Program-made: the position numbers and the translations under genes
Part shown: positions 23,785-37,401 of the stretch, piece after piece
Numbering within the stretch: the stretch's first letter is position 1
How the letters are laid out: each line of letters starts with the position of its first letter
The notes under the pieces: generated by a model
Told to the model about the DNA's origin: nothing
What the model saw: only the letters and a program-made list of their open reading frames with translations
Databases searched by the model: none
Source: Ananas comosus
Taxonomy: Eukaryota > Streptophyta > Magnoliopsida > Poales > Bromeliaceae
Reading direction: 5' to 3'
Assembly (NCBI RefSeq): GCF_001540865.1
Contig: NC_033639.1
Location: 7,800,432-7,864,431, forward strand
Length of the DNA: 64,000 nucleotides

Positions 23785-26700
23785 TTAGTCCTTCAGTATG
23801 CAAAACTTTTGCAGAGCGGACTTGATGTCGTTCGAGCTGAATCCCTCAGTCTGAACAATGTTGGAGTTGTCGAATGCTACAACATCTTCTAAAGGATAGG
23901 CCCTCGCAGCATGCAGATGGCTCGGGGCATTATTGAATGAGCCCTTTAGTATAATGGTTTTGCGCACACCTCCAAGTAATCCTTCATAATCCGTATCACC
24001 ACTTTCACCGACAAACACCACCATATTTGATAGCTCCAAGCCCCACCTAATATACAAGTACCTGAATATATAGCAGGACAGGGGAAATAGAACTTAGGGA
24101 TAGCCTTAGCGCCACATGTAGACAGACATATGAGGAAGAATATTGTGGGCAAAGAACTGTAGAAAAAACCAAGTAAAAAGTTTACGAGTAGCAAGATTTT
24201 AGGGACTTAATCTACAATACCGAAAACTGTTGAACAAAATCGAAATCTGGATCAAATTTCAGGGGCTAAAAATTTGTACTAAAACCAAGAAACTGAACAA
24301 GATGGCAGCTTTTGTCAGATAAAAGAATTAGATGAAAAAAATAACGGGATTAGTATTCTCATTGAAACCTTAGCGCCTGGGATCGCGAAGCCAGAACAGG
24401 AATGAAATGAAGCTTGGTACCATCATGGCTATATAAGACATGGCAGCGGAGTGCTTGAATTCTCATCAACTTCCGCAGTTCCTTCACATGAGGTACCTAC
24501 AACAATTTGGCAAGAACAACATAACCCAAGTTGGATAACAACCATACCAACTTTAAACAATGTTTAGCCACATATCAAAATAGCTCTGGAAAGTTGTGAT
24601 TAAAGTACTGCAGCACTTTTGAAAAGGAAAATAACAACTTACACGTTGCGTGTTGATCACTTTAAAAGCAAGGCAGAAAGTCGAAGAGCGCTCCTCGTCT
24701 TCGACAACAACTTTTTCTTCATTTTCTCCCTTGTTTTCTACAAGTGAAGCAGCCCAACGAACTAAAGTCCTTCTTAAGCCTTCTCCTCCCCACCGGTACT
24801 CGATTTGTGAGTGATAATCTAAATCAATTGTAAATGGAAGCTCAGATGGGCTAACCATATCCTCAGAGTTCGAAGATGGGTAATACAAGTCGCTGCCGCT
24901 ATTGCAGACAAAAGCATCGAAATCAGTAGGAAGCAATCCTCTGGAGATCAGCAAAGAGTGTATCTCTGATATCGTCAGGCAAGTTGACAATACGAAGCCA
25001 ACAGAACCAGACGACCTTTCAGCACGTGTGGTCTCAAAGGCACTTTTAATAATCTCAATCAGGTCTTCATTACTAACAGAGTCCACAGCAATAACAAAGA
25101 TATGTTGCCTCCTCCTCAACATTGGTAGCTTATTAGAACCGCTCTGATCAGCTTTCTCACTGGACCCATCCTTTCTTGTGGCTCTCACGACACCCTTTTT
25201 GAGTTTCATTATGAGTTCATTAGCACGGTTGTCCTCAGAATCTAATGTATTCTCAATGGTTCCACTATCTTCAGCCTTTTCACCATCTAAAGAAAGCCTT
25301 AAGTTGAGAGAGATGTCTTGAATGTCTCTCAATGAGTTACCTGGTGAATCTGATTCTGAATTCTCTGCATTATCTTCACTCTTCTTCCATTGAGGATGCC
25401 TTGGCCTCAGAACAGCTATTTTTGACAAGTAGGTCTTGCAGTGCTCGGTCCAAGAGAATAGGTGAATATTTTTCAATCCATTCTGACGACATCTTGCCCA
25501 AAGCTGCTTGTCTGAAACAAGCTTATAAAGTGCATCAGCGATTGCATTCTGATCGTGAGGATCAACTAGGATACCGTTGTCGAGTACCTGAATAAAAATT
25601 CAGCATACAAAAGATTCAGTTATCCTAAGTGGAAATAGAAAATAAATGCAAATACTTTGTTTAAAGAGGATGTGAATCATATAATAAACAAACCCGATGT
25701 ATGTCAACAGGGCCTCCATTCTTTGTGGCCACAATAGGGAGACCGTGTGCTGCAGCCTACTTGACCAAAGATAGTAGAGTAAGACATTTTACAATAGGTG
25801 CCAAGTATAACACAAATTTTTAGATGTAGAGTACTGACCTCAATCAAAGTGAGGCCAAATGGCTCGATGAAAGCCGGATTTATAAAAACACCCTGCAAAA
25901 GAAGCACAAACCAGTTGATTGATGCACATAAAAACAGGTACAAGTAGGCACAACATTTCTTTCGCTGTGTACTTCCATTCAAATTCTTTTCACCTGGTAG
26001 ATCATTCCGTTCAAAGAAGTGCTCACAGCTATCTATTCACATCTGGAACTCATTATCACCTCTATCCTTTTTCCATCACCACTTTATTTATATCAAGGAA
26101 AATGGAGGAAGAATGAGAGGAAATTATTCTGGTCTAACAGCAGTAAGCCCTTAAAAAAAATGAAAAAGAACCCTACCCTTTTCCAACCATTATGCATTGA
26201 TCAAGATAGTAATTCTTAAAGACCAGCCATTATAGAATATGGTCAAACTATTGAAACTGAGCTGAAACTACTAAAACAGACATAGCTGATATACCTAAAC
26301 CTCGGCCAAAGCAAATCTGAAGCTTTGGCCCTTGGGCCACACAATTCATGCCACTTCTCAGAGAGTAAATGGTAGCAAACCTTATGTCAGCAGAAGTCGG
26401 TCTACAGTTTCCTTTCATGTTTGTTCTGCCATATGTAATGCATATTGCCTTTGTCCTTCTTTTTTCCCCCCCAATAATTTATCTAAATACTCAAACATAT
26501 TATATGACTATTGCCAGCTCACTCTACCTGTGCTTTGATTAGCACAAAACATGACAAACCCATTTTTAGGCTCAACTTTGCAATTTGACCATCACAGAAG
26601 AAATTGTACCTTCGTTCTTGCTGCCAAGCGATAGATATCCGGAACGTCAGACTGTTTGTGGTGTTTGGGGTATGCCACTTGACCATACAGGTCATACTTA

Positions 26701-29700
26701 TCAATCAACTTAAGTATTGTGGTCAAAACGGCTGAATTTGTACTGGACATCTCATCAATATTATCACGATTGCCCATTATCAGTGTCTGCAGCATCAAAG
26801 TTCCAAATTAATAGAAGATAAAAGAGCAAATATGAAATCTTTTCGATTCATGCTAACTAGACAGATATAGTGGGTTCAAGGTAAAATGAAGCTAACTACT
26901 TAGCCAATGTAAGCTTGTAATTTAACTTACAAGATTTGCAAGATGCTGTAAGGGGCGGCATTCACCAAATGCCCTAACAAGTGTTGTGAGATTCTTCTTG
27001 GGATCTGGGCGGGCAAGAGCAAGTATCATGGGTTTACGAGGATTTGTAAAGAACCTCATTATCTGTCATTAATTTTATACGCACGTTAATAAATGACAAA
27101 AAGAAAGAGCAATTAATACAGTTCCTGACCATAAAGAATACTACCACTGTTTTCGATGATTTAGCATGGATAATCATGATGTTTGATAAAACAACAAGAA
27201 GCTGAATAGCAGTGTGTGGACTGCAGGGGGGGCGGGGGAGGGGGGAAACGCTATTTTGCTATAGATATCTACACAGCAAATAGCAAAACTTTAACTGATT
27301 CCTCTAAATAAAAAGTAAAGGAAGGATCTAGAACCTCGGACCAAATAGGTGGATCTGAAGCTGAAACATCTTCAGCTCCTTCTACATCGCCATCCGAATC
27401 AACATCGTGAACAACAATGTGACTGAACTCCATACCAGGAGGAATTACCTGCAGAGTCCGGTAACGTGAATTTTATCTTAAGGCATAAAAATGCCACAAA
27501 ATAAACTTGAATCACATCCAATATAATTGTAGGATTTATATCCAATACTTCCAGCAACCAAGACGAAAATAAAAGATGAAGCATGCTTGTTTTCATATAA
27601 CAGAAGCCAAGTTCAGGTTTTATGCCCAGTTCCTTTATTTAGTAAAAGTGTAGAAAGCCAGCAATTGGCTCACTAGCCCAAAAACTGAGCTGAGTCTGCA
27701 AGGTTGAAGCCATTTTCAGGAACAGGCTACAATTTAAAAAAAAATGAAATATTCCTGTCTTGGTGACTTCTGGCCAAACAAAAAACCATGTCAAAAGTGA
27801 AAAGTCCAGTGAAAGTAAAATTTCATTGAAGTTCACTTTCAACTGACCATCCTTGCATCAGCAAACAAACAGCCTAAAAAGATTTTGCAGACAAATAAGT
27901 TCATTCCATGTTTTAGCAATTAAGTTGAAAGATAAAATATACTCACAGCTGTACGAGGCATATAGCGGCCAAAGCAACTCACACCCCGCTTGATCCGAGC
28001 TCTTAATTTCTTAGCAAGTATCACGTCGAAACCATCATATAAATTCCACTGCTCCTCTACCTCCTGTCTAGTGCTTGTAATAATAATCTCTGATGCATCT
28101 AAACACAGTTCTTCTCCTTCAATTCTACGCATTATTTTATACATTGAATTTATTTCTTCCCTTGTTTGCCGCCCTTGTTTCAGAAGCTGTTCTAACTTAT
28201 CCCTCCCAAGAGAATGTCCTGTGAATACCATTGGCACGTTGAGTGCCCCAGATAGAAGCGCAGCAGAGTCCCCTGCATCGGCGTAATGCCCATGAATTAC
28301 AACAGGCCAAATAGGCTCCCCACCACCAATTTGTTCGCCAAGAGCTTTGGATATTTGCATTATGTGGCCAAGAGCGCCGTCAACGAATTCTTGAATGTAT
28401 GGCCAGAGACGTTCTTTCGGGATGTATTTATCTCTGGGTCCAAATGGTATGCGAATTATATAAGCGCCGCCACTCTCTCCCATCTCATCATGCATGCAAT
28501 TTTCGGAGTTTCTTGGAGCCAACATCTCGGTTGGCTCGCCGTAGCTCCAATCAACATCTGGCGCGGCGATTTGCCTCGTAAGCAAATCGACACGGTAAAC
28601 CCCAGGAGTTGAGCCTAAAGCTCTAGCAAGTTCTACAACATACTTGACCTGGAGAAATGCAACAAGTAAGCAAATCAATGGGAGAGGAAAACACACACAT
28701 ACACACACACACACAAGTGGCATAAACCTTCAAAAGGAAAGGGTAGTAACTCAACTTTCTTATCTAACAAAAGGGTATGATGAGGAAAATTATATATACA
28801 AGGTAAAAAAAATTTGCTAATAATGAATTTATATGTTTCTGTAGGTACATATCAGCACGGCAGAACTACCTGGCCACCAGTATCAGAATCCCGACCAAGC
28901 TCCATGTTCTCACCACGTATCAGACCATGAATGCTGCATGCCGCAATATGATTTGTTAGAAAGAAGAAAACATAGAGAAGGAATCATGAATATTAGCAAT
29001 GAAAAGCATATATCAACTTCACAGCTCATTTTATCAATTTCAATGACCTTATTGCAGTATGATCAGCTTCAATATTGACAACTGTTATCCCCATATATAA
29101 ATTCACTCTGTTAGTTCAGTGAACGAATACCTAAAAAAGTAAGGGAAAATTCATGTCCTTCCTGTAAAACTTCATTGCAATTATCTAAGCTCTAGAACCC
29201 AAAACCAAAACAGTTTTGGAATATAGGAAAACACGACAATCTACAAATTCACTATCACATTGTCGACTCCATGGCATCACATATTAACCTTAAGGACTGC
29301 TATATTAAATATTCCTGAATATCCAACTGCAAATAATGACAGGACGTCCAGTGTACCGACGCCAATCATTGCTACGGTAAAAGAAGTTTCATAAAAGTTC
29401 AATAAAATCTGATTTAAAATCTACAGATGTCAAGCCTGTTCTTCCTATTTAGTGGAAAGTCTGAAACATGAAAAAGAAAGGAAAAAAAAAAATGCATGCT
29501 AAGATGGAGTCAAGTATTATTATTTGCAAAAAAAGAATTATAAAAGTAAAAGATAAATTTTATGACAAGTTCCATTTCAAAAGATCCCGAACTGCCGGCT
29601 GTGAGCTAAAGATAAGATATGCATCGAAAAAAAATGTGCATCTTGGTAGAAATGTCAACCGGGCATTCATGTAACTGGTATGCATGACTACTAGCCTGAA

Positions 29701-31233
29701 TAGGAGGGGAAAATAAAATGCCCCAACCCACACTCTCCCAGTAAAAATAGGAAAATACTATAATAATCACTAGAAGTTTGGGCCCATGCCTTATCAATAC
29801 TATATACATCTTTTTATCCTTGTGCTGGCTAGCCAAAGCATCAAAAGCATCGACTGAGTTAATCCTGGGCACTCGCCCTCTTGTGCTGTCACCATGAGCA
29901 GAAAGATCGCCCACAGCATCTCCTTTCTCTCCCTCAGAGAGGTCTTCAGACATATCTGCAGTTGCCTCTCGGCGACCTTTCTCACGCTCAAGACGGCGTT
30001 TAGACAGACGCAAGGCTTCCTCTCCTTCAATCTACATTACATGACCATAATGGAACATGATAAGCAAAAGATGCAATGCAACAACTAATGAGCGTCACAT
30101 AAAAATAGACAACATAAATCTCAATAAATTAAGATGACACATACTTCCTTTACTTCAACGAAGAGTTTCATGTATTCTAAAGCATAAGTATGGGGAAGTA
30201 ACGCGTCAATTGACTATCTAATTCGTCTTTTTCGCTATTAAGGCATAAGCAGTGTATATTTATCTAGCGATTACCGATCACTATATAAGAGATAGTGATG
30301 CTTGCACACGTTGGCCAAAAGATCGTAACTCCACTCGAGTTAACAATAAAATGAAGTAGCGTATGCGTTCCTTTCCACGTAACCTCTCAGCTGGAATTAT
30401 GGAAGAGCAGAGGCAACAACAGTATGAATCAGAAAACACAGAGTCTGCGGAGGCAAAGGTTCCAACTTGATAGAAAAGCTAATATCTACTTCTTATTGCC
30501 TCTATGCTCATTTATATCCTTGTCTCAGTGAGATTAACAAAACAATACTAAAATATCAAAATTGTTCGCCACTCGCCTACCATTATTCTCCATTCTCATC
30601 TTCTTCAATCCAAAACCAAGAACAAACAAATAGAGTCGATAAACTCTGCAACGCTAAATGGGTAACAGAGATACAGATCGTAACTATCCATTATAATCAC
30701 ATTACCTCTTCCAATTCACTCACGCGAGGCATAAAAGTATCAGACGATCACAACATAAGCGATCGTCACAACGTGAATTCGCCCTCAAAAATCAAATTAA
30801 AACCGTAAACATTAGATAAAAATCAGAATTTAAATTCGGAATGGAAAACCCCCCCCACCTGCTTCTTCTTCCTCGTCAAGTTCCAAATCCTCCAACACAT
30901 GTTCTCGAGCCTCGTGTTCCGCTCCTGCGGACTCCGCATCGCCGCGGCCTAAAATCACCAGAAAATCACAGAAAAATCACCAAAAAATCCGAAAAAAATC
31001 GGGGAAAAACAAACAAACAAAAAGAAGAAGAAAAAAGAGCTGCTACTCACGCGAACCCAGGTCTTGTAGAGATCGGTCTCGTCGAAGCCGGTGATGACCT
31101 CCTCGACGAAGTAGCGCGCGGGGCTGAACCTTCCGCGCTCCCTGAGGAGGAGCGAGGACTTGTCGGCGTCGATCCCCTTCCCCACGTCGAGGATCGCCTC
31201 CAAGTAGCTATTCACCCAATCGTTCCCCGCCAT
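23785..31233 (-). CDS. SPS: Sucrose-phosphate synthase
   Basis: Thirteen exons (minus strand): 31233-31051, 30948-30859, 30031-29790, 28933-28870, 28648-27947, 27448-27335, 27062-26931, 26786-26610, 25892-25839, 25756-25694, 25587-24643, 24496-24369, 24061-23785. All phases agree and give 1056 aa, the usual plant SPS length. The cytosolic enzyme makes sucrose-6-phosphate from UDP-glucose and fructose-6-phosphate. The N-terminus [16 protein letters not shown] is typical. The synthase part carries [20 protein letters not shown] and the glycosyltransferase EX7E pair E578/E586 ([11 protein letters not shown]). The C-terminal part resembles sucrose-phosphate phosphatase ([16 protein letters not shown]) but lacks the DxDxT catalytic Asp pair. 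Ser150 (PRINSVD) aligns with the light/dark site and Ser417 (KRGVSCFGR) with the osmotic-stress site of spinach SPS. Intron 3 appears to start with GC. The leader is GA/CT-rich. Confidence 0.97.
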
Positions 31234-31263
31234 TGTTGTAGCTCTTCCGAGAGATAATCCCCA

Positions 31264-31414
31264 GAGAGAATCCCCAGAGAGAGAGAGAGAGAGAGAGAAG
31301 AGGCGACGAGGAGTGAGGGGCTCTTCTTCTTTGTCCAAGTAAATTAGTTGTGTTGTAGAGAGAGAGAGAGAGAGAGAGGGGGTATAAATGAAACGGTGAG
31401 GGATGTGGAGAGAG

Positions 31415-31447
<33 letters not shown>

Positions 31448-31483
31448 GGTGAGGTGTGAGGGGATCGAGAAGGGTCGTAAATT

Positions 31484-31527
<44 letters not shown>
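31264..31527. repeat. (GA)n runs in the leader or promoter of the SPS gene
   Basis: Four or more separate GA runs lie within 260 bp directly upstream of the SPS start codon (CT repeats in gene sense). Such CT-rich tracts are frequent in plant 5' leaders. The 200-residue open frame here is a low-complexity artefact apart from the true first exon. Confidence 0.85.
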
Positions 31528-31529
<2 letters not shown>

Positions 31530-31638
31530 ATGGAAGGATTAGGAATATTTGCACCAAAAGTACGAGGGTTTATTAAGATTTAAAGAAAAGTCACTTTTTT
31601 TATTTTAGCATTTTATAATTTAAAATATATTATTTTTA

Positions 31639-31991
31639 GGGATAACTTCAAAAACCCCGTGGTCTCGCACTTTCTAACTTTAGTACTCTGTGATTTAAAG
31701 TGTATTAATTTGCTCCCCTATGGTTTCGTTTTTTCCCTTTTTTTTTATCAATTTTATTATTTTTTTTTTCTAAAATCAGTGACAAAATTAAAATTAAAGG
31801 GTACTAAAGTAAATATTCGGTAAATCTCGATGGGTACTTGAAGTTTTTTGTATATAATTTAACGAAACATTAAGAAAAAAGATATAGAAAAAATAAAAAT
31901 AAAACCACAGGGGGCAAATTGATGCACTTTAAACCACGGAATACTAAAGTGAGAAAGTGTGAAACCACAGAGGGGTTTTTGAAGTTTTCCC
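31639..31991. mobile_element. GTGGTTTCG-family Mutator-like MITE with perfect 9 bp target duplication
   Basis: The 353 bp element starts GGGATAACTTCAAAAACC and ends GTTTTTGAAGTTTTCCC, with about 90 bp arms. It is flanked by the identical 9-mer TTATTTTTA (31630-31638 and 31992-32000). The interior has the conserved GTGACAAAATTAAAATTAAA and TAAATATTCGGTAAATC words and no reading frame. It sits about 110 bp upstream of the SPS leader repeats. Confidence 0.88.
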
Positions 31992-32000
31992 TTATTTTTA

Positions 32001-34208
32001 TACTTTATAATTTTTTTTTAATTTTCTTTATTATTTTTTTTTTGTTAAATCATCGATAAAGTTAAAACTAAAAAACACTAAAAGTGAAGAGTTGAGCTAG
32101 AATTAATTATGTAAAATATCATAATTAATTTTTGCTGGCACATTGCCGAACTCAATTATAAAATAATAATAAATTATTAACTCATTTATCATACCTTTCA
32201 TTTTTATACTATTTATTTCTATCAAATAAATAGTAGAATTTAAAAAAAAATTAATTATACAGCTATACAAATAAACAATGAAAAAAAAAAAATTTTATCC
32301 AAACTATCTGAAAGTCTGCTTCAACTTGAACTTACCCTAGGGACTGTAAAATCTAAAGGAGATAATTTCAAATATAGCCGTAAAATTTTAAAATTTCCTC
32401 TTACTTTTTTTTAAAATTTAAAATAATATATATGAATAGTATTTATTTTTGTAAGGATGTTGAAAATTGGTGGGGGAGGGGGGACTGTTAAGGATAAGAC
32501 ATATTCTGAGGATTATGCTTTTGGTATATTAAAAAGAGAAAAAGATGCCTCACTCTTTTATTCCCTTCACATTTTGTTTCAAAAGGAGGTTTAGTTGCAT
32601 TTGATAATACAAAGAGCTCTCAATTTAATTCGCTGTTTGTAGGTCAGTTCGTGTTTGACTCAAAATTGATTTGAATTTAGCTGTTCCGTTTAATAAACAA
32701 GTTGATCGTGAGCTTATTATTTTCAGTTTGAAAAATAAACGAGTTTGACTCAATATAAACAAATAATGTATATAAACATTATTTTCAAATTGATGTGTAG
32801 TAAACTTGAATACTATTTTTATCTTTTTTTTTTTTTTTGTTAGCATGAATTTTAATTTTAATGCTAGTTAGTCATTACTAAGAGCAAAAACAAATATCAA
32901 CAATTATTAATTAATAATAGTGGTAATTATAGTTAGTAGTAATATTTAAAGTTCAAACTCAACAACTTTAATACTTTTTATCAAAAAAGTGCTTCAATAT
33001 TTTCCAATTAACAAACTACAAATGATTATAAGAACTTCCATTGAAAAATATATATTAATTTTTTATTTTTGAATTATGGGTCTTAAAAAAAAGATAAAAT
33101 GATAAAATTGCCCCCAGCTGGACCCCAAAACATGGGACCTTATAAAAGAGTCAAATAACCATCAATCAAGTAACATTATTTTATAAGCAATCCCATCTAA
33201 TTATTATATATATATATATATATGCCAAAATAATAATAATAATAATAATCCCTTTTTAAATCCCACCCATGATTTTGTGCCAACACATAAGCTCAAAAGA
33301 GAACCATCAAAAAGTATTAATAAATATAGCTAGTTTATTATTATTATTATTATATATTTTTTAAAAAGCCACATAAGAGATCTCCTTTTTATAAAGCAAT
33401 GGGACAAGGGGCACACAATAAGAGGGACAGGTGTTTAACTTTAGGGCACATTAATTAAAAAAATAATTAGTAGTAGGAGTGTGGCTAATTAAGTCTTAAG
33501 AATAGGATTCACAAGCAAAAGATTATATTTTTATTTATTTTTAGAAAGAAAAAGTAACTATATTTATTAACCTAATAAAAAAAGAAAATGTTCAGAACCC
33601 CATTAGTGCCAAATAATAAATTTTGCAAAATTTTATATAATTAATTTATGTTTGGTCACATTCTATATGGATGGAGAAAAAAAAAAAAAGAAGTGAAAAA
33701 AAAATAGAAAGAAAATGATCTTCTACAATGGTTAATATTTTTTTTCTCTTTTAATTTATTTTTTTATTTCATTCTCTCAATCCAAATGAAGCAATAAATA
33801 AAAAAATTAGCTACTTAATAAAATTAGCTTGATAATAAAACTATTAAGATAATGGTCGATTTGGCATTAAAAATCACTGAACGTCATTAGATCAAACAGA
33901 GTTATGATAAAATATATAAAAATATGCTTCTTAATTTTCTGGTAGGACGACGGAAAATATATTATAACAAATTCATTACGATATGCTAAATATAATTTTA
34001 TACAAGAAAGCAAGTAAAGTATTTTTATTTATATTTTGTGACCACACGTAATATAATTTCTCCTAAGTTTTTTTGGATATTGTAACCCCCTCCTTTTAGT
34101 GGGGAATACCATTGACCTTTCACAATCAGTGAAGAATATATATACAATAAAAAAAATTTCCATTTGCTATTAATGACCCTCTATAGAGTAAGAGCCAATT
34201 AGAATATT
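32001..34208. other. Gene-free AT-rich region
   Basis: The part at about 32620-32790 is a worn, one-ended copy of the AGCTCG hAT-like family (GTTCGTGTTTGACTC, AATAAACAAGTTGATCGTGAG). Otherwise only simple AT-rich sequence, ATT/TTA microsatellites (about 33230-33350) and homopolymer runs are visible. Confidence 0.55.
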
Positions 34209-34759
34209 GGGTTAATTTCATACAGCTTCGTATAAACATATGAAATAACAAATATATTTCTATAAAGTTTAACTTTTCATATTTATTTTTACAAAAGTCT
34301 AGTGATATTCATATTTGTCCTTCTGATTTGTTATCGTTAGAGCACTATTTATCTTTTAACGGAAGATAAGTGGAATGATATTTTTGCTATCATAAATATC
34401 TCCTTCCAAAAGACCCAACTGTTAGAATTGTATAGAAATGTTCTTCAAAAAAATTTTAATGGTTATTTTTTTTTACCATCATAAATAACTTATGAGGAAT
34501 AAAATTATCAATTTACCTCATTCACTAATCAGAATTAAGTATTTTTATTTATGATTAACTATATTTTTCTAACGGATCCTAACAGTGGGGTGTATATTTG
34601 AAAACGCCAAGATTTCTGTAAGAATAAATATGAAAAATTGAACATTGTAGGGATGCTGACATTTGTTGAAAAAACAGAAAGGAAAAAGAAAGTGTAAAAA
34701 ATTATTATTACACTGATATTTTTCATTCCCGAAGTAAATTTCATAGGTGAAGTATTTAA
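34209..34759. mobile_element. GGGTTAATTTCA-family MITE, diverged copy (tentative)
   Basis: The left end GGGTTAATTTCATACAG and the following ATATGAAATAACAAATATAT match the left arm of the element at 60251. The words AAAAATTGAACATTGTAGGG near 34640 match its right arm. The outer right boundary is uncertain, and I see no matching target duplication. Confidence 0.45.
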
Positions 34760-36173
34760 CCAACTATTTGGTTCCTAAAAAAAAAATATAGAGAGAAAAT
34801 TTTCTAGAAAAATAAAAATAAATCAGTTTTTTTTTTTTTTTTTCAAAAGTTTATTTTTTTCAGAATTTGTAGGATACTAATACTTTTGTTTTCCGAAAAA
34901 AAAATCAAACAGTAAAAAATAATAGTTTTTCATAAAATTCGAGAAAAAAAAAGAACTATTTTTTCTTGGAACCAAACTAGCAAAAAAAAAAAAAAAAAGT
35001 TTTTCATAGAATTTTTTTTTTTTTTTCAGTATTGGCTATTTTCCTCATAGGTTCAATTCAAAGGTCTAATTTCTACATAAAAAGAAATAAAATTAAATTG
35101 AAATATGATGAAAAAAAGTAATAATAAATTTACAATATATATAGATAGATAGATGCACTTGATGGTAATAATTTGACCTCTTCTAAGAGCTTAGGGACCT
35201 CTGATAAAAATAAACCACAACAGTAACAAACAAGCCTTAAATAATACCACTTTTTCAAAAGTTGTGGGATGACACTATTTTTATTTATTTATTTATTTAT
35301 TTTTTGACATTGTTGCTATTTCCTTAATTATTGATCATGTCAAAAAAAAGTGTCAAAAATTCAAAGCATGCTCGGAGGAATGCAAACTAGGCGGATCTGG
35401 GAGCGGAAGCCCCGCCCCAACTATCGAAATCCCGTCCTAAGTCCCATCCCAAATTCGTGACAGGTTCAAAAATATATTCTATAATTTGTTTCGCCTCATA
35501 ATCCACCTCCCGCCAGCGCTCCGAATCTACCCTGCCAATTAATATTTTTTTTAAAAAATTATAATATTATTAATATTTTGTAAAGTATAAATTAATAAAT
35601 TTTTAATAATAATGAATAATATTACTAAGTTATATATAAAATTAACAACATCAATTATAAAAATAAAAAATATCAATCACAACTCCAAACAAAATTCAAA
35701 AGTTTCAAATACATGAAAAATAAGAACACCAACTTATTTGTATTTTAGACTTTTTTTAATAAGTATATTATTTTTTAGGAATATTTTTTTAAATATAAAT
35801 GATTTTTGGAGCAGGAGCGGGTCATAGCGGGGCGGATTCGGAGCGGGTCAAAATTTTTTCGTTTCGGATCATAAAAATTACCTCATTTCCTACTCCAAAT
35901 TCATTTATTTCTTTTCGTTTACTGCCCTATTCAAGACGGATCAGGACAGGAGCTCCACCAACTCGGATTCGTTTGTATCCTACATGTGGGGTGAATTTTT
36001 ATTACCTTCATTTTAAGAGAGTTACTTCCAATTTGCCTTAAAAATTTTCATCATCAAAATTTGTGTTTTCAAAAAAGGTTTCTTTAACTGAAGAATTATG
36101 CTTTTGACTTCCTCGCAAACAAACAAGCCCTTAGTCTTTTCCATTGCATTGGATTTTTATTTTTTTGAAATAA
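34760..36173. other. Gene-free region with GCGGAT-type repeat
   Basis: Homopolymer-rich sequence to about 35340. It is followed by a segment of about 600 bp (35390-35990) with words such as GGCGGATCTGGGAGCGG at one side and GGAGCGGGTCATAGCGGGGC and its complements at the other, typical of a worn hAT-like MITE. No gene is seen. Confidence 0.45.
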
Positions 36174-36182
36174 TTGTAATAT

Positions 36183-36565
36183 GGATAAATTGCATGTTTG
36201 ATGCTCAAGTGCTCAACCTATGAGTCATGAAACATTCTCTTTCTCAAACTTTAATGTATTATAATTTTTAGCACGAACTTTTAAAATTATTGTAATTAAG
36301 TCATGAAGCTCAATTCAGCTGCCTAAATATTAATATATTGCTAATTTAGAAATGATATAGCAATATTGTGATTAATGATACGTCAATAATTAAGATATCA
36401 TATCACTTTAATATCAGCGATGCGTTAATATTTAGTCAACTAAATTGGACTGTAAAACATCATCATAACAATTCTTAAAATTCGGGACAAATTATAATAA
36501 ATTAAAGTTTGAGAACAAAAATATCACCTGACTTATAATTTGAGGATAAAATGTGCAACTGACCC
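36183..36565. mobile_element. GCATGTTTGGTCC-family MITE with perfect 9 bp target duplication
   Basis: The 383 bp element starts GGATAAATTGCATGTTTGAT and ends ATGTGCAACTGACCC. It is flanked by the identical 9-mer TTGTAATAT at 36174-36182 and 36566-36574, the size generated by Mutator-like transposases. The arms pair over roughly 75 bp. Other copies lie at 21979, 38259 and, worn, at 10586 and 15200. Confidence 0.85.
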
Positions 36566-36574
36566 TTGTAATAT

Positions 36575-37355
36575 TTTAAATATCACTAAGTTCAATTGAG
36601 AGCTTCATGGTTTGTAGGATTCTAGCCACCAAAAAAAAAAAAAAAAAAAAAAAAAGAAAAGTGGGCCCAGTTTTGCTCATCCGGTGGATCTGGCCAGGCA
36701 GTCCACATAATATTCCTCAAAATTTTCAAGATACAGTCTTTAGATCTTTTGAGAGTTTGTTACACACAACAAATATGTAACTTTTGCTTGGGATACCCCT
36801 TATGCGTCCCCCAAAGTGCTGCAGATACGCCAGTAATGCCAAAGATTGCCTGCATCGACCCGCCAACATACATTATGCGTAATTGCTAGCATTTCAGCAG
36901 CCTTTAATGAAACCTTTAATAGTGCCTATGACTCATAAATAAGTAAGACTCTGATATAATTGTTATGCAACTTCTAAAGTATCGCCAATGATACGCAATT
37001 GTCAGTACATCAGTAATCTATGAGAATGCTTCTCTCGAATTCTTCTTATACAGCCTCTAGAGTGCTTACTGATGATAATATCGGCGACGTTTGGAGCACG
37101 CGTGCAAACCAATCAATCGCCAGACATTATTGTCAGCACCGCAACAGTCTTTAAAGAAACCTTCGGTGGTATCCGTAGGAAAGCGAGGGGCTTTTAAGAT
37201 GAAGTGAGACAATAAGGTCGGTTTGTGTGGTCTCTTTCAAGGGCATGCATTTGCTTTCATGAGTTATCCAGATTCCTCCACCATTGACCTCAGAAAGAGG
37301 ATAGAGAGAATATCATTGTGATAAATAATAAAGAGAATTTTAAACCAATATATAC

Positions 37356-37395
<40 letters not shown>

Positions 37396-37401
37396 CGCGC
37401 G
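36575..37401. other. Gene-free region, no recognised element
   Basis: A 29-base A-run lies at about 36630-36655. The following sequence to 37320 is of more balanced composition than its surroundings but holds no long reading frame or family I recognise. A TA run and a GA run close the segment. Confidence 0.5.

Noticed and set aside
24553..24642. Extension of the SPS frame past 24643
   Set aside because: It runs through a good GTAAGT donor into intron sequence; the conserved [19 protein letters not shown] continues at 24496.
30955..31557. 200-residue minus-strand frame
   Set aside because: Its N-terminal half is translated (GA)n repeat. Only the part from the Met at 31233 to 31051 is the real first exon of SPS.
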